45,205 bases of DNA from Bryobacteraceae bacterium (GCA_025980435.1 JAICXK010000010.1:1-45205), one strand, 5' to 3'. Shown: positions 16,052 to 25,939, counted from the stretch's first letter. Translations and numbers: made by a program. The notes: generated from the sequence alone by a model not told the origin.

Positions 16052-16984
16052 CTATTGTGCACGGCAGGGTGATTTCATGTGACCCGCTAATGCACCAATG
16101 TCGGGGAGAGCGAGTTCGCTCAGGACGCCTTGCAATTGCCGCGCAATTTGCGCCGGCGCGCGCGGATCGATGAAGGTGGCGGTACCTACCTGGACGGCGG
16201 ATGCGCCCGCGATCAGAAACTCCGCGGCATCTTCTCCGCTAGCAATTCCACCAAGGCCGATTACCGGAATCTTAACCGCATGCGCCGCTTGGGCGACCAG
16301 GCGGAGCGCCAAAGGCTTGATGGCTGGACCAGAGAGCCCGCCGTATCCTGCGCCGATCCGTGGCTTGCGCGTCAACGGATCGATGGCCAACGATACGAAC
16401 GTATTCACCAGGGAAATAGCATCGGCACCCGACTGTTCGGCCGCCTGGGCGAACGGATCGATGCGGGCAACATTGGGAGAGAGCTTCACGATCAGCGGCC
16501 GGCGAGCGATGGACCGCGCTTGCGAAACCAGATCGGCGAGGAGATCGGGATCGCTCGAAAAAAAAATCCCGCCGTGCTTAGTATTCGGGCAGGACACATT
16601 GAGCTCATAGCCGGCGACGCCCTCGGCATCTTCCAACGCGCGAATTACTTCCAGGTAATCTTCGACAGCGTAACCAAACACATTGGCGAACACCGGAACG
16701 GAATACTTGTACAGCTTGGGGAGCTTCTCGCGGATAAAGGCGGAAACGCCAATGTTCTGGAGTCCGACGGAATTGATCATCCCGCCCTCCGTGTGCCAGA
16801 GGCGCGGCGCCGGATTACCAGGGATCGGCTCGCGGGAGAGGCCTTTGGTAACAATTCCGCCCAGGATATTGAGATCGACGATCTTCGCGAACTCGATACC
16901 GTAGCCAAATGTCCCGGAAGCGGCCAAAACGGGATTGCGCAGCGGTATGCCGCAGAGCGTGATCGCGAGCGGGTTGCCGGGCAT
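16052..16984 (-). CDS. pyrD: Dihydroorotate dehydrogenase, class 1B catalytic subunit
   Basis: A 310-residue FMN enzyme that oxidises dihydroorotate to orotate in pyrimidine synthesis. The start MPGNPLAITLCGIPLRNPV is chosen at 16984, where it overlaps the decarboxylase stop as TGATG on the minus strand; the longer reading would run inside that gene. Motifs: PVLAASGTFGYGIEFAKIVD, GMINSVGLQNIG, and NVSCPNTKHGG with the catalytic Cys132 that defines class 1 rather than the Ser of class 2. The C-terminal FMN phosphate motifs IPVIGLGGIASGEDA and GASAVQVGTATF are also present. Class 1B normally pairs with PyrK; no pyrK is next to it here. Translational coupling with the upstream decarboxylase is likely. 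Confidence 0.92.
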   Translation of the reverse strand: MPGNPLAITLCGIPLRNPVLAASGTFGYGIEFAKIVDLNILGGIVTKGLSREPIPGNPAPRLWHTEGGMINSVGLQNIGVSAFIREKLPKLYKYSVPVFANVFGYAVEDYLEVIRALEDAEGVAGYELNVSCPNTKHGGIFFSSDPDLLADLVSQARSIARRPLIVKLSPNVARIDPFAQAAEQSGADAISLVNTFVSLAIDPLTRKPRIGAGYGGLSGPAIKPLALRLVAQAAHAVKIPVIGLGGIASGEDAAEFLIAGASAVQVGTATFIDPRAPAQIARQLQGVLSELALPDIGALAGHMKSPCRAQ

Positions 16985-18447
16985 CAGCGGATGGCAGTCG
17001 TGGCAGGCTGCTCGTCCAACGCAACCCGATTTGCTATCTGGCGAATCAGCTCCCACGTTTCGCGCACGTCTTCTTCCGTGGTCTGGAAATTTCCAATGGC
17101 GAAGCGAAGGACGAACCTGCCGTACAGGATGGTATGCGACAGAAAAGCCCGGCCACTGGCGTTGATTTCCGCTAACAGCTGCTGATTCGCTTTGTCCGAA
17201 CTGCGATGGCGAAAGCAGACGAGCGAAAAGGGAACCGGCGCGCAGAGCTCGAAATTGCCGTCCGCCTCTATTAGCGATTTGAGCATCTGAGCCAGGCGCA
17301 GGGCTTCGCGCAAAAGGGCGATCACACCCTCGCGGCCATAGTAGCGAAAGACATACCAGAGCTTGAGGGCGCGAAAACGCCGGCCGAGCTGCACGCCGTA
17401 ATCGTTATAGTTGACCACGCGATCATCTTCCGGGGTTCGAAGGTACTCGGCGCCCAAGGCGGAAGCGCGCCGAAAGACTTCGGGAAAACGGGTGTAAAGG
17501 ACGCTGCAATCAATCGAGACGTACAGCCACTTGTGCGGATTCAGGATGAGCGAGTGCGCGCGTTCGGCGCCATCGAGAACACGCCGCATTTCCGGCACAA
17601 CGGCCGCGGACCCGCCATAAGCAGCATCGACGTGGAGCCACACGCCATATTGCTCGGCGATATCCGCAATCTCGGGGACCGGGTCAATGGCAGTGGTGGA
17701 AGTCGACCCGACCGAGGCTACGATGCAACAGGGCCGCTTGCCGGACGCGCGATCAGCATCTATCGCTTGCCGGAGCAGATCGGGCCGCATCCGGAAGCGG
17801 GAGTCGACCGGAATCTTGCGCACGTTCTCCTGTCCGAAGCCTAGAGTGATGGCGGCCTTTTCCGAAGACGAATGCGTTTGTTCGGAAACATAAACTATCA
17901 GGCCGGGACGCGTCCCCTTCAAGCGGCATTCAGGATCGATAAATTCGCGCGCCGCACCGATCGCCTGCATAACTCCAATGGATGCCGTGTCGTAGATGAT
18001 GCCGAAAAACGATTCGTTCAGATGAAGCCATTGGCGCAGCCAGCTCAAGGTCAGTTGTTCCAACTCGGTCGCCGCCGGAGCGGACTTCCAGAGCATCGCA
18101 TTCACGTTTACGGCGGCTGCCAGCAGATCCGCAAGGATGGAGGGCGGCGTAGACGAAACCGAGAAATAGGCGAAGAAGCGCGGATGGTTCCAGAGGGTGA
18201 GGGCGGGGAACACTGCGGAGCGGAAGTCGGCGAAAATAGATTCGATCGGCTCGCCTGTTTCCGGCGCCGAGCGCGGTAGCCGGGAAAGCAATTCACCCGG
18301 TTCGATTTGCGGGACGACGGGGAACTCGCGAACGTGCTCAAAATAGCGAGCGATCCACTCGGAATGCTCCCGTGAGGCGTCCGCGAACTCGGCGGGCGTC
18401 ATTTGCCGGATGCCGCTCGCTCCGGTCACGGTTGACTCTTCTGCCAC
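16984..18447 (-). CDS. PLP-dependent aromatic-amino-acid-type decarboxylase (group II)
   Basis: A 487-residue fold-type I PLP enzyme of the aromatic-L-amino-acid/glutamate decarboxylase group. Visible landmarks: HPRFFAYFSVSSTPPSILADLL (residues 88-109), WKSAPAATELE (120-130), a stacking His at 192 (SEQTHSSSEKAA), HVDAAYGGSA (272-281, with PLP-nitrogen-binding D274) and the PLP-binding lysine K306 in NPHKWL. The C-terminal part has LRFAIGNFQTTEEDV. The length matches aromatic-L-amino-acid decarboxylases; substrates in this group include Trp, Tyr, Dopa, Phe or Glu, and the exact one cannot be read. It lies in a minus-strand run with a DapA-like lyase upstream, and with pyrD and ridA downstream. 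Confidence 0.9.
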   Translation of the reverse strand: MAEESTVTGASGIRQMTPAEFADASREHSEWIARYFEHVREFPVVPQIEPGELLSRLPRSAPETGEPIESIFADFRSAVFPALTLWNHPRFFAYFSVSSTPPSILADLLAAAVNVNAMLWKSAPAATELEQLTLSWLRQWLHLNESFFGIIYDTASIGVMQAIGAAREFIDPECRLKGTRPGLIVYVSEQTHSSSEKAAITLGFGQENVRKIPVDSRFRMRPDLLRQAIDADRASGKRPCCIVASVGSTSTTAIDPVPEIADIAEQYGVWLHVDAAYGGSAAVVPEMRRVLDGAERAHSLILNPHKWLYVSIDCSVLYTRFPEVFRRASALGAEYLRTPEDDRVVNYNDYGVQLGRRFRALKLWYVFRYYGREGVIALLREALRLAQMLKSLIEADGNFELCAPVPFSLVCFRHRSSDKANQQLLAEINASGRAFLSHTILYGRFVLRFAIGNFQTTEEDVRETWELIRQIANRVALDEQPATTAIR

Positions 18448-18489
18448 AAGACCAATTTCTCATGGTCGCGAGCTGCGCTCGCAGGTGTC

Positions 18490-19440
18490 TCAGGCCTGAG
18501 AGCTTCGGACGCCCGCCAGCTCCGCACACTCGCTGAGAACGATAGGCAGCCAGCCGCGCACCCAATGGTGAAAAGCAATGATATCGGCCGACATGTCTTC
18601 ATCAAACGGGATGGCAACCTGGTTCAGCTTCCAGCCCCTTGCGACCGCTGCCTGCTTGATGGCGACCGTTGCGGGGAACTTATTGACAAATTCGAGAAAC
18701 TCATTCATCCGTGCGTTCAGGCGGCCGGCCCGATCGGTATCCGCCGAGCGAATGGCGCGCTGCAACGCGACGAGCAATTCAGGGACTGCGGCGGCTACGC
18801 CCGAAACGATACCGTCAGTACCGGACGAACTGGCTCTAAGATAAAGTTCTTCACTGCCCGCAAAAAGCTGAAAGGGGAATTGCCGACGGATACGGCTCAG
18901 GGCTTCGAGCATGTTCCAATCACCGCTCGAATCTTTGATGCCGGCAAAGCCCCCTGTCCGAAGCAGCCGTTCGGCAAGTTTCGCTGAAATGGGATTGCTG
19001 AAAGCGGGCAGATTGTAGAGATAAATTGGGATGCGGTTTTCGATTTCCTTTACAAACTGCTCATAGAACGCAAAGATCTGATCGTCTGGATAGCGGTAGA
19101 AATAAGGCGGCATCAGAAGCACGCCTGAGGCACCCGCTTTGATGGCATTTTCCGCCAGATCCACCGCCCCGGCCAGAGTGGAGTGTGAGACATTCACCAG
19201 AACCGGGATACGGCTGCGGCGAATGGCAAGGATGACCACCCGCATTCGCTCCGTAACGTCATAGTGGATGAACTCACCGGTCGACCCAAAGAGTACCAGA
19301 CCGTCAACACCGGCCTGGATAATGACATCGAGGTAGTCAAGCAGGCCGGCTGCATCGGCATCGATGGAACCTGCTCGACGGGGAGTTGCGAGCGCCGCAT
19401 AAACACCGCTCCCTAAATTGGGCTGCTTTTCTGTTGCCAT
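18490..19440 (-). CDS. DapA/NAL-family class I aldolase or lyase
   Basis: A 316-residue TIM-barrel enzyme, started at MATEKQPNLGSGVYAALATP; the region upstream to 19485 is not conserved-looking. Motifs: GLVLFGSTGEFIHY (the family's GTTGE), LYNLPAFSNP with catalytic Tyr142, and the Schiff-base lysine K169 in GGFAGIKDSSGDW. The SGxxG-type SGTDGIVSGVAAAVPELL is also seen. This superfamily includes dihydrodipicolinate synthase, N-acetylneuraminate lyase and keto-deoxy-sugar aldolases. GST instead of GTT and the divergent PPYFYRYPDDQIFAFYEQF loop argue against simple dapA. It heads the decarboxylase/pyrD/ridA run, with a gap of 42 bases. Confidence 0.85.
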   Translation of the reverse strand: MATEKQPNLGSGVYAALATPRRAGSIDADAAGLLDYLDVIIQAGVDGLVLFGSTGEFIHYDVTERMRVVILAIRRSRIPVLVNVSHSTLAGAVDLAENAIKAGASGVLLMPPYFYRYPDDQIFAFYEQFVKEIENRIPIYLYNLPAFSNPISAKLAERLLRTGGFAGIKDSSGDWNMLEALSRIRRQFPFQLFAGSEELYLRASSSGTDGIVSGVAAAVPELLVALQRAIRSADTDRAGRLNARMNEFLEFVNKFPATVAIKQAAVARGWKLNQVAIPFDEDMSADIIAFHHWVRGWLPIVLSECAELAGVRSSQA

Positions 19441-19508
19441 GCCGACAAGCGCTGCTGAAGTAGTACGGAATTCTATCCATACCACAGGATGATTAACGTT
19501 TTAAGATT

Positions 19509-19913
19509 TTATTTCGATAGAGCCGGCTCGCTAGGCTCGGGTATTCCCGGAGATTTCTGGTGGCGAATCATAGCTAGTTCCACAAGCTGGCGGGGGTCCA
19601 CAAGGTGTTGCGGCACAAAATGTTTCGTAGACCACCTGCAACCATCCTCAAGCTGAATACCGAGAAAATGGCCGCCGTCGCGAAACATGCAATACCGCAC
19701 GACGCCGACGAGCTGACCGTCGCCGTAGTGGACGGCGATATGGGTGCCGGGCAACACCGCGCACTCGATCTGCAAGCACACTCCTGATAAGGAAATATCC
19801 TCGAGATTCGCGACCCTGTGCCGCTGCGCTCCTCTGTGGTCGGTCCAAGTCGTCTCCACCAGCTCCGCGCAAAGAAGCCTGTTATCTGTTCGTCGGTCCA
19901 TTTTGTCTTGCAT
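19509..19913 (-). CDS. PilZ-domain protein
   Basis: A 134-residue protein consisting essentially of a single PilZ domain, the c-di-GMP receptor fold. The two ligand-binding motifs are present: an arginine-rich start (DRRTDNR, the RxxxR motif) and LEDISLSGVCLQ (the D/N-x-S-x-x-G motif). Later beta strands are THIAVHYGDGQLVGVVRYC and GHFLGIQLEDG. The C-terminal 40 residues carry no known domain. Such stand-alone PilZ proteins translate c-di-GMP level into motility or surface behaviour. It stands by itself, divergent from the CPBP protease gene and 7 kb from the flagellar cluster. Confidence 0.88.
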   Translation of the reverse strand: MQDKMDRRTDNRLLCAELVETTWTDHRGAQRHRVANLEDISLSGVCLQIECAVLPGTHIAVHYGDGQLVGVVRYCMFRDGGHFLGIQLEDGCRWSTKHFVPQHLVDPRQLVELAMIRHQKSPGIPEPSEPALSK

Positions 19914-20039
19914 ATCTTTCTAATCGGCGCTTCTCAATGCGGTTAGGATGAGATTGTCTCGCCTCTGGTACCGAAATGGCACCAGACAAGTACTAGAGGC
20001 CCGCCACTACCGCCGGTATACACAAGCAATTCAGTCGCC

Positions 20040-20915
20040 ATGGACCCTATTCCTGGAATTTCAACGCCGCCGACCGCCCCGGGTACCCGGCTCGGCGTCG
20101 TCTTGCGCGTGGCGTTCTTTATTGCCACCGTGGTCATCGGACTGCGCCTGATCACCGTGTCTTTGTACGCGGTTTTCGGAGTCATCATCGCGGGCACGGT
20201 CGGTTTGTGCGCAACGGGCCTGTTGGCTAATCTGCTCACGATGCGAATCTTTGATCGCCGGCCTTTCACCGATATCGGCCTGCGAGGCGGGCCGGGTTCG
20301 CTGCGCAACTTCGGATGGGGAATATTTCTGGGCGGCGGAGCGGCGGCGTTGATGCTCCTGGCCCCGCTGGTCGCCGGAACGGGTCACCTGGTGATGCGGC
20401 CAGGGCCGAATTCGGGCTGGCCGAGCCTTGTCTTTTATCTAGTTGCCATCTGGCTGGGTGCAGCCGGAGAGGAGATGATCTTTCGCGGATACGCTTTCCA
20501 GCTTTTGATAAAGAAAATAGGGCCATTTGCAACTATTCTTCCGGTTGCGGTTATTTTTGGATTCGCGCACGCTTCGAATCCCTATTCGTCGGGACTTGGC
20601 ATCCTGAATACGATCATCTGGGGTATTCTGCTCGGCTATGCTTTTCTGCGCAGCCGTGATTTATGGCTCCCCATCGGGCTGCACTACGGCTGGAATGCGG
20701 TTCTGCCGCTCTTCGGAGTGAACCTGAGCGGGCTTACAATCGATGTGACGAGGTACTTGTACAAATGGGATCTCTTGCCCCTCTGGAGCGGCGGAAAATA
20801 CGGGCCGGAGGGCGGTCTTCTGGCCACCATTTTTACGGTGGCTTTGTTTTTCGCGCTGGCAAAAGCTCCGATTTGGCCACAGAGGGCAGCGATTGCGGAC
20901 AACTTAAACGAATAG
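20040..20915 (+). CDS. CPBP-family intramembrane glutamic protease
   Basis: A 291-residue polytopic membrane protein of the CAAX-protease/bacteriocin-processing (Abi) family. The catalytic motifs are in order: EEMIFR (E144-R149), FGFAH (F173-H177) and HYGWN (H215-N219), set in hydrophobic spans; roughly seven or eight spans lie at about 20-40, 45-66, 92-112, 128-146, 160-176, 188-202, 212-230 and 262-280. Known family members cut proteins or peptides within the membrane; the client here is unknown. The ATG at 20040 gives an N-terminus typical of the family, with a proline-rich cytoplasmic tail. The end overlaps the next gene's likely start. Confidence 0.88.
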   Translation: MDPIPGISTPPTAPGTRLGVVLRVAFFIATVVIGLRLITVSLYAVFGVIIAGTVGLCATGLLANLLTMRIFDRRPFTDIGLRGGPGSLRNFGWGIFLGGGAAALMLLAPLVAGTGHLVMRPGPNSGWPSLVFYLVAIWLGAAGEEMIFRGYAFQLLIKKIGPFATILPVAVIFGFAHASNPYSSGLGILNTIIWGILLGYAFLRSRDLWLPIGLHYGWNAVLPLFGVNLSGLTIDVTRYLYKWDLLPLWSGGKYGPEGGLLATIFTVALFFALAKAPIWPQRAAIADNLNE

Positions 20916-21703
20916 CCGCGGTCGCCGTTTTGGCTGGGTTTGCTCTGGCGCTTGCCCCGAATCTCCGCGCGGACAAGCTCAGTTTTGACGAGCGGATGGA
21001 AATCGAGCGGGGTCTCACCGCTGAGTTTGCGACCTCAAAAGTGATTCTCCCGCGCGCCAAGAAGCCGCTGATCATTCACAGTGACGGCACGTATGATCGG
21101 GGCGCCTGGGAAGAAGCACTTCAGGAAGATGGGCCGGCCGCGCGCCTAGGAGATGAGATTCAGATCACGCGCGTGCAGATTGAATCGAAGCGGATCGTTC
21201 TGGAGATCAACGGGGGCACGAAGAGAGGGCATTGGTACGACCATGTTCAGGTGGGCGTCGGCGGAACCACGAGCCCGGTATCGACCAACCAGAGCGCTCA
21301 GGCGGCAAACGGATCTCATGTCGCCCTGGTATTTCCAGGCAGCGTTCCGTCGCTGAAGGCTGCCCAGATTCGGCAGATGCTATCGCCCATCTTTGATTTC
21401 GAAAAGCATTCAGCGGCCGAACAATACATAGATAAGCTGCCGCCCCCCATCCAAAAGGCAATCAAGGAGCAGCGAGCCATTCAGGGCATGGATCGCGACC
21501 AAGTGTTACTTGCGCTAGGCAAGCCGCGGAACAAGAGCCGCGAAACAAACCAGGACGGAGATGAAATAGAAGATTGGGTTTACGGCGATCCTCCCGGCAA
21601 AATGACTTTTGTGCGTTTCGATGAGGGCAAGGTAGTAAAGGTCGAAGAATCGTACGCGAACATCGGCGGAACCACCGCGCCGCCCCTGCCGTCGCCTCGC
21701 TGA
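20873..21703 (+). CDS. Exported protein with BamE/OmlA-like C-terminal domain
   Basis: About 276 residues from a TTG at 20873, the only usable start before the signal peptide (LKRIAAVAVLAGFALALAPNLRA). The reading frame also extends back inside the CPBP gene, but that part looks like its shadow. Residues about 35-195 are not recognised. The C-terminal 65 residues resemble the SmpA/OmlA (BamE) fold: IQGMDRDQVLLALGKPRNKS, then EIEDWVYGDPPGKMTFVRFD and GKVVKVEES, which in that family helps fold or attach outer-membrane proteins. No lipobox Cys is seen. A role in envelope upkeep is inferred. The start is the weak point, and a 43-base overlap with the preceding gene is implied. Confidence 0.65.
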   Translation: MATEGSDCGQLKRIAAVAVLAGFALALAPNLRADKLSFDERMEIERGLTAEFATSKVILPRAKKPLIIHSDGTYDRGAWEEALQEDGPAARLGDEIQITRVQIESKRIVLEINGGTKRGHWYDHVQVGVGGTTSPVSTNQSAQAANGSHVALVFPGSVPSLKAAQIRQMLSPIFDFEKHSAAEQYIDKLPPPIQKAIKEQRAIQGMDRDQVLLALGKPRNKSRETNQDGDEIEDWVYGDPPGKMTFVRFDEGKVVKVEESYANIGGTTAPPLPSPR

Positions 21704-21746
21704 ACCCTTCCCCGGCGCGGAATTTTTTCCTCGCTCCGTAGAATAG

Positions 21747-22760
<1,014 letters not shown>

Positions 22761-22829
22761 TTCTAGACCCGGGGCGGCCGGAGCAATCGCGCGGCGAAAC
22801 CGGCCCCTCACAGACGACGTCCACAAATC

Positions 22830-23405
22830 GTGTTTCGTCATGCAATTCTTTTCGCGCTTTTTTGCTTTGCATCCTCGAGCGCATTTGCTCAATTGCCGCT
22901 TTCAATCGGCCTGAAAGGCGGGGTAAGCCTGACCGACGCCTATAAGGACAACAATAACGGCGGCCTTCGCCAATACTCGGATGCGAAAGATTACATCATT
23001 GGACCCTTTGCAGAACTGCGGCTGCCGTTTGGCCTAGGGGCGGAAGCGGACGCTCTTTACCGGCCGCTCAGTTTTGCAGTGAGCCAACCGAACTTTAAAT
23101 CTTCCACGCGTTTCAGCACATGGGAGTTTCCGATCCTGGCCAAATACCGGTTTGGGCCTCCGATCATAAAGCCCTATATCGACGCCGGCATCTCATTCCG
23201 GTCAACCACCAGTAACACTCGCTATTTGTCTAACAAGGGTTTCACAATTGGCGCCGGTCTTGATATCAAGGCGCTAATCATACATATCTCGCCGGAACTG
23301 CGCTATACACGCTGGGGAGATGATGCGAAAGAAATCGCGAACTCGGGCGCTCCCGCTTACTCGAACGTAAACCAAGTGGAGTTTCTGGTGGGGCTGGCGT
23401 TCTGA
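22830..23405 (+). CDS. Outer-membrane beta-barrel (porin-like) protein
   Basis: A 191-residue exported protein: signal peptide from GTG 22830 (MFRHAILFALFCFASSSAFAQ), then alternating amphipathic strands of an eight-strand barrel. These include LPLSIGLKGGVSLTDAY, GPFAELRLPFGLGAEADALY, FSTWEFPILAKYRFG, IKPYIDAGISFRS, FTIGAGLDIKALIIHISPELRYTRW, and a final strand VEFLVGLAF ending in the C-terminal Phe of outer-membrane proteins. This matches the OmpW/PorT-like small-barrel group. The ligand or partner is unknown. It follows gapA by 69 bases with an inverted repeat between them but no T-run. Confidence 0.8.
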   Translation: MFRHAILFALFCFASSSAFAQLPLSIGLKGGVSLTDAYKDNNNGGLRQYSDAKDYIIGPFAELRLPFGLGAEADALYRPLSFAVSQPNFKSSTRFSTWEFPILAKYRFGPPIIKPYIDAGISFRSTTSNTRYLSNKGFTIGAGLDIKALIIHISPELRYTRWGDDAKEIANSGAPAYSNVNQVEFLVGLAF

Positions 23406-23414
23406 ACCGGCCGC

Positions 23415-23825
23415 CTACGCGCTGACCTTCCTGCGGGATATTTGATAAACCCGCTTCAGTACGGGATCCTGAATTTCATCGGCTTCATCGGCCCGTCTGC
23501 CCACCTCCTCCCCGGCGCGCGCCTCAGCCCGCTGCGGCTGGCGTCGAGGAATTCCGATGCGGAACTCGATCTCCTGGATTGCCTCACTGCCGGTAATTTT
23601 ATTCAGGCGCTGCAGGATCTGCGAAGTCAGCGGATAGAGTTGCCTTTGCCACAGCGCATCTTCGACCTCCACCACCAACGTGGTTCGCACAATCTTCAGG
23701 CGTGAGGTGTGAGCCGCGATTGCCTTCCCAACGGCGATGGGCCATATCGCACGCGCGAAATCGTCGTCGCTGAAAAATGCCTGTGAAAGTTTGTTGTTCT
23801 TTATGAGCCGGGCAGCGCGTTCCAT
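23415..23825 (-). CDS. dciA: DUF721/DciA-like protein
   Basis: A 136-residue protein matching the DUF721 family, whose DciA members help load the replicative helicase DnaB. Seen: MERAARLIKNNKLSQAFFSD, WPIAVGKAIAAHTSRLKIVRT, then TLVVEVEDALWQRQLYPLTS and QILQRLNKITGSEAIQEIEFRIG, a pattern diagnostic for the KH-like DciA fold. The C-terminus is charged. The start is put at 23825; the longer reading begins at 23882 with a poorly conserved stretch. Convergent with the barrel-protein gene, ten bases away. Confidence 0.82.
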   Translation of the reverse strand: MERAARLIKNNKLSQAFFSDDDFARAIWPIAVGKAIAAHTSRLKIVRTTLVVEVEDALWQRQLYPLTSQILQRLNKITGSEAIQEIEFRIGIPRRQPQRAEARAGEEVGRRADEADEIQDPVLKRVYQISRRKVSA

Positions 23826-23955
23826 ACACAACGAGCGGGGGAGGAAGCGATTCGGTTTTCTGAGAATAGCATGACCCTGCAATGTTTGCGATTCATTTTG
23901 AAGAAAGGGGTTGTCCGCTCATTTCCGAATAGCATCGTGAACCCCGCAGAGGTTC

Positions 23956-25311
23956 TTAGCCTGCCGCTCCCAGTTCCGCCCGGATGGCATCGGCGATGCG
24001 TCCGGTCCACTTCTCGACCTCATCGTTCGATGCAGCTTCAATCATCACGCGTGCGAGCGGTTCCGTTCCGGAAAACCGGACGACCACCCGGCCTGCGCCG
24101 TTGAAGGCCTCTTCGGCTGCTTGGATTTCCGCCTGTACCGAATCCAATTCCGCCAGAGGGCGCTTATGCTTCACCCGAACGTTGACGAGTTTCTGCGGGA
24201 AGGTCTTGATTTCATCCGATAGCGCATCCAAAGTCTGGCCGGAATCGCGAATAATCTCGAGCACGCGCAGGGCGGTGAGGAGGCCATCCCCCGTAGTTGC
24301 GAATTCAGAGAAAATTACATGACCGGATTGCTCGCCGCCCAGAACGGCCCCCCGCCTCAGCATCTCTTCGAGAACATACTTATCCCCGACAGGCGTTCGC
24401 AACATAGCGATTCCGCGAACTTCGAAGGCCTTTTCCAACCCCAGATTCGACATAACCGTTGCCACAACGAGATTGCCGGGCAATTTGCCGGCTTGTTTCA
24501 GCGCCGAGCCGGCCAGGAAGAGCACCGCATCGCCATCGACGATTTTGCCGGAGCCAGCCACAAAAAGCGCGCGATCGGCATCGCCATCGAAAGCGATTCC
24601 CAGATCCGCGCCGGTTTCCATTACTCGCTTCTGTAGGGCCCCAAGGTGGAGAGAGCCGCAATTCAGATTGATATTTCGCCCGTCCGGCGCGATCGCGATC
24701 CACTCTACACGCGCTCCCAGCCGTTCGAACAGGTTTGGAGCTACTTGAGCCGCGGACCCATTTGCACAATCAATCACCATTCGAAACGGAAAGCTTCCCG
24801 AGACGGTTTCCGCAAGGTAGTCCGTGTAGAGATTGTCCAGCCCAGGATCGGCTTGCAGAGCTTTAGGCGGAGCCTCTTCTTCCTTTTCAAGCCACTCGCG
24901 CATGAGGCGCTCCAACTCGGCTTCAACGGCATCCGCCAGCTTATAACCGGAATGGCTAATCACTTTCAGCCCGTTGTCATAGTAAGGATTGTGCGAGGCT
25001 GAAATCATCACGCCGGCAGCGAACGGTCCAGTGCGGGTCAAATAGGCGACGCCCGGGGTGGTGATCACTCCGGCAAAGCGGGCCGAAGTTCCGCTACGTG
25101 CAAGCCCTCCGGCCACCTGTTCAGCCAGCCACGGGCTGCTTTCACGGGTATCCATGCCGATGAGGACTTCAGCGCTGCCATCGCTTGCATGTGCAAAGGA
25201 ACGCGCCCACGAACCCAGCGCAACACCGAGCGCATACGCGGTCCGGGGGTCTAAGGGAGGCTCGCCGGCTACGCCGCGAATGCCGTCCGTTCCAAATAAT
25301 TGTCTGGACAA
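23956..25311 (-). CDS. glmM: Phosphoglucosamine mutase
   Basis: A 451-residue alpha-D-phosphohexomutase converting glucosamine 6-phosphate to glucosamine 1-phosphate for UDP-GlcNAc synthesis. The start is a TTG at 25311 with GGAG five bases upstream (25317-25320), giving SRQLFGTDGIRGVAG, the usual GlmM N-terminus; the longer frame to 25407 has no support. The phosphoserine loop is MISASHNPYYDNG (Ser about 106), the metal loop is AFDGDADRALFV, the sugar loop contains GGEQSGHVIFSEFATTGDG, and the phosphate site is VVRFSGTEPLARVMIEA. Length fits GlmM. It stands upstream of dciA on the same strand. Confidence 0.95.
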   Translation of the reverse strand: MSRQLFGTDGIRGVAGEPPLDPRTAYALGVALGSWARSFAHASDGSAEVLIGMDTRESSPWLAEQVAGGLARSGTSARFAGVITTPGVAYLTRTGPFAAGVMISASHNPYYDNGLKVISHSGYKLADAVEAELERLMREWLEKEEEAPPKALQADPGLDNLYTDYLAETVSGSFPFRMVIDCANGSAAQVAPNLFERLGARVEWIAIAPDGRNINLNCGSLHLGALQKRVMETGADLGIAFDGDADRALFVAGSGKIVDGDAVLFLAGSALKQAGKLPGNLVVATVMSNLGLEKAFEVRGIAMLRTPVGDKYVLEEMLRRGAVLGGEQSGHVIFSEFATTGDGLLTALRVLEIIRDSGQTLDALSDEIKTFPQKLVNVRVKHKRPLAELDSVQAEIQAAEEAFNGAGRVVVRFSGTEPLARVMIEAASNDEVEKWTGRIADAIRAELGAAG

Positions 25312-25501
25312 GATTGCTCCAAGTGAAGAGGATGCCGGCAATCCCCATGTTAATGCCACGGCCCCCGTCCTAGAGTTGCGGGGCGGGCGCTTCGGGCTGG
25401 GTCTCAATGTTTAGATCGGCCTCCAGATTAGAATCATTAGCAGAGCCCGAAATATCGCCTAGCCGGCGCGCTTGTGGGTTCCTCCTGCCCTTGGAAAACG
25501 G

Positions 25502-25939
25502 ATGAACATCTCGGTGAAGAGCGAGTACGCCCTGAAAGCAGTATTTGACCTTGCTTCTCAGTATCTGGCGGCTACCCGTGGATCGGTCATAACCCCTGTC
25601 AAGATTGCAGATATTGCTAAGCGCCAAAAAATTCCGCAGAAGTTTTTAGAGCTTATCCTGTCTGGCCTAAAGCAGAATGGCTTTGTCGATTCGCGCCGGG
25701 GAGCAGAAGGCGGCTATCTGCTGGCAAGAACGCCTGATTCTATAACCGTGGGCGAGGTCTTACGAGCCGTTGAGAATCTGAAGAGCAGTTCCCGCCCGAC
25801 CACAGATGACCCATTTGCCGACATCTGGGAACGAGTGGACAGCGCGGTTTCCGATGTGCTGGATCGGACAAGTTTTGCTGAATTAGCTCGTGAATGGCAG
25901 CAAAAGCACACAGCGTATGTTCCCAATTGGGAGATCTGA
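25502..25939 (+). CDS. Rrf2-family regulator, CymR/CysR-like
   Basis: A 145-residue winged-helix regulator. The start is the ATG of MNISVKSEYALKAVFDLASQ. The DNA-binding part includes ADIAKRQKIPQKFLELILSG, LKQNGFVDSRRGAEGGYLLA and the wing-like tail PDSITVGEVLRAVE. The three cysteines that hold an Fe-S cluster in IscR and NsrR are missing; the protein has no cysteine at all. That is typical of the CymR branch, which senses cysteine supply together with CysK. The cysK gene follows after only 12 bases, which strongly supports this reading. It probably represses sulfur or cysteine genes, including its own operon (inference). Confidence 0.9.
   Translation: MNISVKSEYALKAVFDLASQYLAATRGSVITPVKIADIAKRQKIPQKFLELILSGLKQNGFVDSRRGAEGGYLLARTPDSITVGEVLRAVENLKSSSRPTTDDPFADIWERVDSAVSDVLDRTSFAELAREWQQKHTAYVPNWEI

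Noticed and set aside
16130-17185. Long plus-strand open frame opposite pyrD and the decarboxylase
   Set aside because: It spans the ends of two well-supported genes on the other strand and its product shows no motif.
20570-20585. TTCGAATCC stretch resembling a tRNA T-arm
   Set aside because: It lies inside the CPBP protease gene and no acceptor or anticodon stem can be built around it.
22761-22829. Terminator after gapA
   Set aside because: GGCCGG and CCGGCC can pair, but the loop is long and no T-run follows.
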